From positions 616,292-650,752 of the forward strand of contig BLXT01004673.1 in the NCBI GenBank assembly GCA_019648995.1: a stretch of 34,461 nucleotides of DNA, given 5' to 3'. Shown piece after piece: positions 30,279-34,461 of this stretch. Every line of letters starts with the position of its first letter. Within the stretch, counting starts at the first letter, position 1. Position numbers and translations under genes: made by a program. Under the pieces are notes generated by a model that saw only the letters and a program-made list of their open reading frames with translations, did no database searches and had not been told where the DNA came from. Source of the DNA: Plakobranchus ocellatus (Eukaryota > Mollusca > Gastropoda > Plakobranchidae).

Positions 30279-30546
30279 AAAAGTAAAGTGGGTCCCACGC
30301 TTAGTCCAATCATCAGGGAACCATAAGTAGGGTTCTGATTGTTCTTGGCATGCGGCATTTGAGGTAGTTTACCATTGCTTCCCTCGTAGCGTTTACTTTT
30401 GCCGGGTCATAAGAGACCTAGCTACTCATTTAGTGCTGGGTGGACACAGATCAGCAATAAAAATCTGACTTGGCCCGGATTGTGAATCGAACCCTGGACC
30501 TCTTGTTTGGTAGCCTGCCCTACCAGATGAGCCACCGCTCCCCCCA
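30279..30546 (-). mobile_element. tRNA-derived SINE (family A), copy 2
   Basis: The - strand begins GGGGGAGCGGTGGCTCATCT, with an A-box-like TGGCTCATCTGG (30534-30523). The B box GGTTCGATTC lies at 30493-30484. The body and tail align with copy 1 at 20881-21138, for example gaacc...agtagg.tt and gattgttcttggcatgcggc on the + strand. Confidence 0.8.
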
Positions 30547-30547
30547 G

Positions 30548-30640
30548 TTATTCATTGACGAATAAATATTGAATAACGAATAAATATCCAATGACTAATA
30601 AATATTCAATGACGAATAAATATTCAATGGCAACAAATGA
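30548..30640. repeat. Short AT-rich tandem repeat (aatgacgaataaatattc)
   Basis: About four units of 18-22 bp, each like (c)aatgacgaataaatattc, directly follow the 5' end of the SINE. Confidence 0.8.
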
Positions 30641-31304
30641 TTCGGTAGCAGATTATTTTCACTAGATGAAGTCTATGACCCCAGCCAGTGCACTCGAAGG
30701 GCGTCGATGTCGCGAGGGAGGGTTGGCTAAGAAGATTCATTGCGAGAGAGACAAGAACAGATCAAGCCCTGGACTCGAGTTCTATTATTAGCCAAGATCA
30801 TAATATTACTTTAAAAAATATCTTTGGCTTGGTGGTGGTCCCTTACGTCTAGCCAGACATCTCTTAAATCACAATTCCCACCGAAACTGGGGAAATGGGA
30901 AATGGGGAGGGGGGGGGGGGCGTTAAACTGCCCCCCTGTGTAACATCATTCTTTCCTACATCAAGTGAGGCACAATTTCATTAGTTAGATTATATTCATT
31001 GTGTTGGGTTAGCAATCCTTCTGTTTTATAGATCATTTGAGCAAGATCCCGAAATGTTCTATGATTCTCATTCATTTAGTAATATTGTTGCCTATATCTC
31101 ATAGATCATCAACCCACTTCCCCCTCACCGTTTCCTCTTAACTTTCCATTGTATAATGACTAAATGAGAGTTCAGTGATCATGGTGTCGCTCACACTCAG
31201 AGCAGCTATTTCGGTTATTCGCTCCACAAAGTGCGAAACTGGGTTCTGTAGACGTCTGATGTCTAGCTCATCCTAAAATTGTGATAATCTTATCTCATTC
31301 ACGT

Positions 31305-31430
31305 ACACAGTGGATAGCGAATTCACCCTGATATCTGCAGGGATCCTTCTGTCGCGGGTTCGATCCCCGCCATCGGCGCCCTGGCCTGACGGAGGGCCTT
31401 AAAGCCTGAGATCACCTTGTTGTGGACTGG
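31305..31430 (+). mobile_element. tRNA-derived SINE (family B), best-preserved copy
   Basis: It starts cacagtggatagcgaattc and has a near-perfect Pol III B box, GGTTCGATCCC, at 31357-31367. The 3' body is ccctggcctgacggagggcc, followed by aagcctgagatcacc. Other copies are at 33632-33740 (inverted) and 444-562 (decayed). Confidence 0.78.
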
Positions 31431-31531
31431 CTATATACAAAGACCAAAACTTTTCACGTACAAAATGTATTGCTCTGTTATTTATTTCGTTACATGCATT
31501 CTTTAGTCATATTTTTTCTTCTTTTTCTATA

Positions 31532-33080
31532 CGAAGTGTCTACGTAGACCCCAACTGGGGACTACGTAGTCATGGTGGCTAGGTGCTCCCCAGAAATGTT
31601 AGATTGTCTACTCCTCTTTGCCCTTAGTTGAAATATAAATGGGTTAAATGGGTGGGTCCAATGCTTCCCAGATGATACAATGGAGGATGACAGGAGTTTA
31701 GCTTTTACTATTGGATAAGCTTTTAAAAGTTTCTCTGAATATACACAGCTATTGAAGAAAAGAGAAGAAAAACTGTTTGAGCGCTTTGTAATAGGCCATT
31801 GACTATCGCAATAGAATTTCGCAGAAATCACTTCCAACTGAATGTCAGTAGTATGTAAATACAGATTCTAGGGCTGTAGATCTAATTGGAAAACACGGCG
31901 TTAAGTGTTGATTTTGCAATGTCTCCTCTCTGTAAAAGACTAAGGAGGGCCACTGTGGTGCGCGAGTTGATGAGGTTGGAGAAATGGAGAGAATGTGGAA
32001 TTTGAGGACAGAGTGCAGATTGAGGATGGCGTTGTTGATGTTTTTGATATCCTTGTTGTGGGAGACAGTGCTGTTGTTGATGTCCCTGATGGTGACAGTG
32101 CTGTTGTCGATGTCCCTGATGGAGAGAGTGCTGTTTCGATGTCCCTAATGGAGAGAGAGCTATTGTTGATGTCTCTGATGTAGAGAATGCTGGTGTTGAT
32201 GTCTCTGATGGAGAGAGTAGTGTTTGTTGATATTGTTGATATAGAGAGTACTGGTGTTGATGTCCCTGATGTAGAAGTGCTGTTGTTCATACCCCTGATG
32301 GCGGGACTGCTGTTATTACTTTAAAGTCCGGGCCTGTGAGAACAAAAGGTCGGTGAAAGGGCCAAAATCGCACTAGCAGATTTGCCACGAAAAAGAAATT
32401 GGCCAAAAAAAAAATGTTGTTGGAGAGATTGCTGTTTTTGATTCGTGTGATTTGTGTGGTGTTTGTGGAGACATGGAGGTTGCAAGGGAGTTTAGTATGA
32501 ATGGGATGATTGATTGGGTAGACTGTGACTTCTGAAAACAGTGGTTTCATTGTTTAACTTTCGCTCTGCCTCACGTCAGTACATGTGTAGAAAATGTTTT
32601 AATGCGGTAAACTTTGGCATGTGATTGATTTACCGGGTATCTAATAAAATATGATTGCAACTGTGAAACATCCTTACTAGTAACTTCTGAAATTTTCCTT
32701 ATTTTGAGGAAAAGTTATCACTAAATAACGTGCAATGCGTTCACCTTATGATTAACACTTACTGTCTGAACAAAATGTTCGTGTATTGACAAATTAATTT
32801 TTAATATAATATATTTGTATTTCATTATATCTTCTTTGTTATTCATTGTTTAATGGTATACGTATCTAATTTGATGTAACATCATGTTCCATTTCTATTA
32901 CATGTTCCATTTCGACAGAGTTAAATAGATCTCACTTAAAAGACAAGACATATGTTTTTGTTTTATGTTTATCACTCAATTGGGGACTACATAGCCATGG
33001 TAGCTAGGTGCTCCCCAATAGGGGACTACCTAGACACCATGACTACGTAGTCCCCAATTGGGGTCTACCTAGCCTCTTCC
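31532..33080. mobile_element. 1549-bp non-autonomous DNA transposon with 60-bp inverted ends and 9-bp duplication
   Basis: Left end 31532-31591 and right end 33021-33080 are inverted copies matching at 52 of 60 positions by eye. The shared core is GGGGACTACGTAGTCATGGTG. The 9-bp repeat TTTTCTATA abuts both (31523-31531 and 33081-33089). Next to the right end a second inverted copy of the 35-bp unit (32982-33016) makes a hairpin with the end itself, with a 4-base loop, aata. The interior carries a 30-bp minisatellite and no transposase. Confidence 0.82.
32030..32300. repeat. ~30-bp minisatellite, about 8-9 units
   Basis: Units follow the pattern gagagtgctgttgttgatg plus tccctgatgga, with substitutions and one or two indels. 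Because the unit is near 30 bp, open frames of repeated decapeptides arise on both strands; indels break them. It lies inside the 1549-bp element. Confidence 0.9.
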
Positions 33081-33631
33081 TTTTCTATAAGTATGTTTGA
33101 TTGCTAAAATGTCTTCAGTGTTGTTTTACTCATGTTTTTAAAGCTTTTCTTGTATACTTTAGTGTTTTGTATCAGCCTCTAGTGAAACTTTGCTTATTGG
33201 CTGTTTTGGAATGAAAGACTTAAAAAAAGATTAGAATAAAAATGTTTTTAAAGGGGGCAAAAGACATGCGATGCTTGCTAACCTAGGCTCGCAAAAATAA
33301 TGCCAGGCCTGGGACCTCTTATCTATTTATGCTAAGTTTCTAGGTTCCTTCATTTCAGAACCCCCCCCCCGATGAATATTGCTATGAATATTCAGGCTAG
33401 TGAGAAAATTTACTGTTTTTCATTCATTATTCAGTGATCTATGAATAAATACTCTGAATCTTCATGAACCAAAAAAAATATGAATCACGACTCAACTTTT
33501 CCTCTTCGTACAAGTTGCCAGGAGTCAGTCACAATAGGAACCATTAAAAAAAAAAAAAAAAAGAACGGGCAAGATAATAACATGGATTCGTTTGTTCAGT
33601 AGATTTCATTTGGTTTTTTTTTTCTTTGTGG

Positions 33632-33740
33632 AGCCTATTCCAAACCAGGTGATCTCAGCCTTTCTGGCCTTCCGTCAGGCCAGTATGCAGGCGACAGAAA
33701 GATCTCTGCAGGGTTCGGGGCGAGTTCGCTATCCCTGTGC
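33632..33740 (-). mobile_element. tRNA-derived SINE (family B), inverted copy
   Basis: The - strand reads CACAGGGATAGCGAACTCGC, then ctgcag.gatctttctgtcgc, ctggcctgacggaaggcc and ctgagatcacct. These are the same ordered blocks as 31305-31430. The B-box region has been lost, bringing the flanking blocks closer. Confidence 0.72.
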
Positions 33741-34384
33741 AACCGATGTCCCGTTTGCTCAATAGTTATTTCAACTGTGTATGGTGCCCTATCTTACTAC
33801 TGTGTTTTAAAGACTTAACCGCCCTCATAGCTCTGAGTAGTCTCAACAAATCCAATCTAGTCTCTCCTTTTTTTTTTTTTAAGAGACTAAAATATTGGGT
33901 TAAATTAACTCTGATGTCAAGAGGACCAATGTCCTGTTATTTCATTGTAAAAAAGCTGCAATAATGGAGAGAAAAAGAAACACGAATGCTCAAGGCAAAA
34001 TCGTAGAAAAAGAAGAAGAAAAAAAAGTTCGCTGTGCTACCTTTTTGATTCTTCATTCCCCGATTTTCGCAGGTATTTTAAGGACAATTGGTGTGTATTC
34101 AGGAAGATCTTCAAAACTATGTAATCTTATCTGATATCGGCCCCATCAAACTTGCCAAACATTTGAGTGCACAGAGGTTGGGGTCCCAGAAAGAAATTAT
34201 TGTAAAATAGAATAAGGTTTAACTCCTGACCGGCACTGACGTAATACTCAAAAAATTGCCTCTATAGAACTCGGACCGACTTGCCAAAATAAAACACTAC
34301 TGTCGTCATCTCCACTTGGGTCAATAGGCTACCAAATCTAAATAGAAAAGCCTTGCTTCTACTAATCTATGTTGGTAATTTATA
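33741..34384. other. Right-flank sequence, no gene seen
   Basis: AT-rich with poly-A/T runs; no splice-supported exon or known repeat family is recognised. Confidence 0.4.

Positions 34385-34461
<77 letters not shown>
34385..34461. repeat. (TAG)n trinucleotide microsatellite, cut by the window edge
   Basis: More than 25 uninterrupted TAG/GTA triplets run to the last base, so the true length is unknown. Confidence 0.97.

Noticed and set aside
31940..32290. 116-codon repeat protein on the - strand
   Set aside because: It is the translation of a 30-bp minisatellite inside a mobile element; the opposite strand is equally open, and indels break the period.

Overview
This looks like AT-rich nuclear DNA from an invertebrate animal. 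Two protein genes are split by GT-AG introns of hundreds to thousands of bases. The non-coding DNA is full of microsatellites, tRNA-derived SINEs, LINE and hAT relics, and short non-autonomous DNA transposons. A mollusc such as a gastropod would fit, but nothing in the sequence proves the phylum. The window has one 18-base assembly gap (23024-23041).

Layout. At the left edge, on the + strand, is the last coding exon (626-880) and 3' UTR of a PQ-loop membrane protein of the SLC66A3/MPDU1 type. Almost all the rest, from 28325 down to 4117 on the - strand, is one complete gene for a NEK (NIMA-related) protein kinase. I assembled it as 11 coding exons whose splice phases all agree, giving a 521-residue protein. 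Residues about 8-257 are a kinase domain with every catalytic residue present. Residues 263-521 are a basic/acidic linker and a C-terminal segment I do not recognise. The two genes converge, with about 2.7 kb of AT-rich DNA between them.

Intron contents. The largest intron (7700-15367) holds a 5.2-kb tandem array of about 360-390-bp monomers (8240-13470), with at least two monomer classes. It also holds a near-perfect 52-bp inverted repeat and a 327-bp piggyBac-type MITE. The MITE is flanked by TTAA, and the neighbouring monomers preserve the empty target site. The next intron carries a hAT transposase relic (6934-7167) and a 73-bp tandem repeat. A tRNA-derived SINE ends about 40 bp from the exon 5 donor.

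Right part, largely intergenic and upstream of the kinase or in its first intron. There are two separate ~1.5-kb non-autonomous DNA elements with long inverted ends and 9-bp flanking duplications (26302-27764 in kinase intron 1, and 31532-33080). There is also a RTE/CR1-like LINE reverse-transcriptase relic (28940-30180, - strand), copies of two SINE families, a 340-bp homopyrimidine tract, and a (TAG)n microsatellite at the right edge.

The two genes show no evident functional link. The most interesting material is the divergent NEK with its unrecognised tail, the intronic satellite, and several nested DNA elements with readable insertion footprints.
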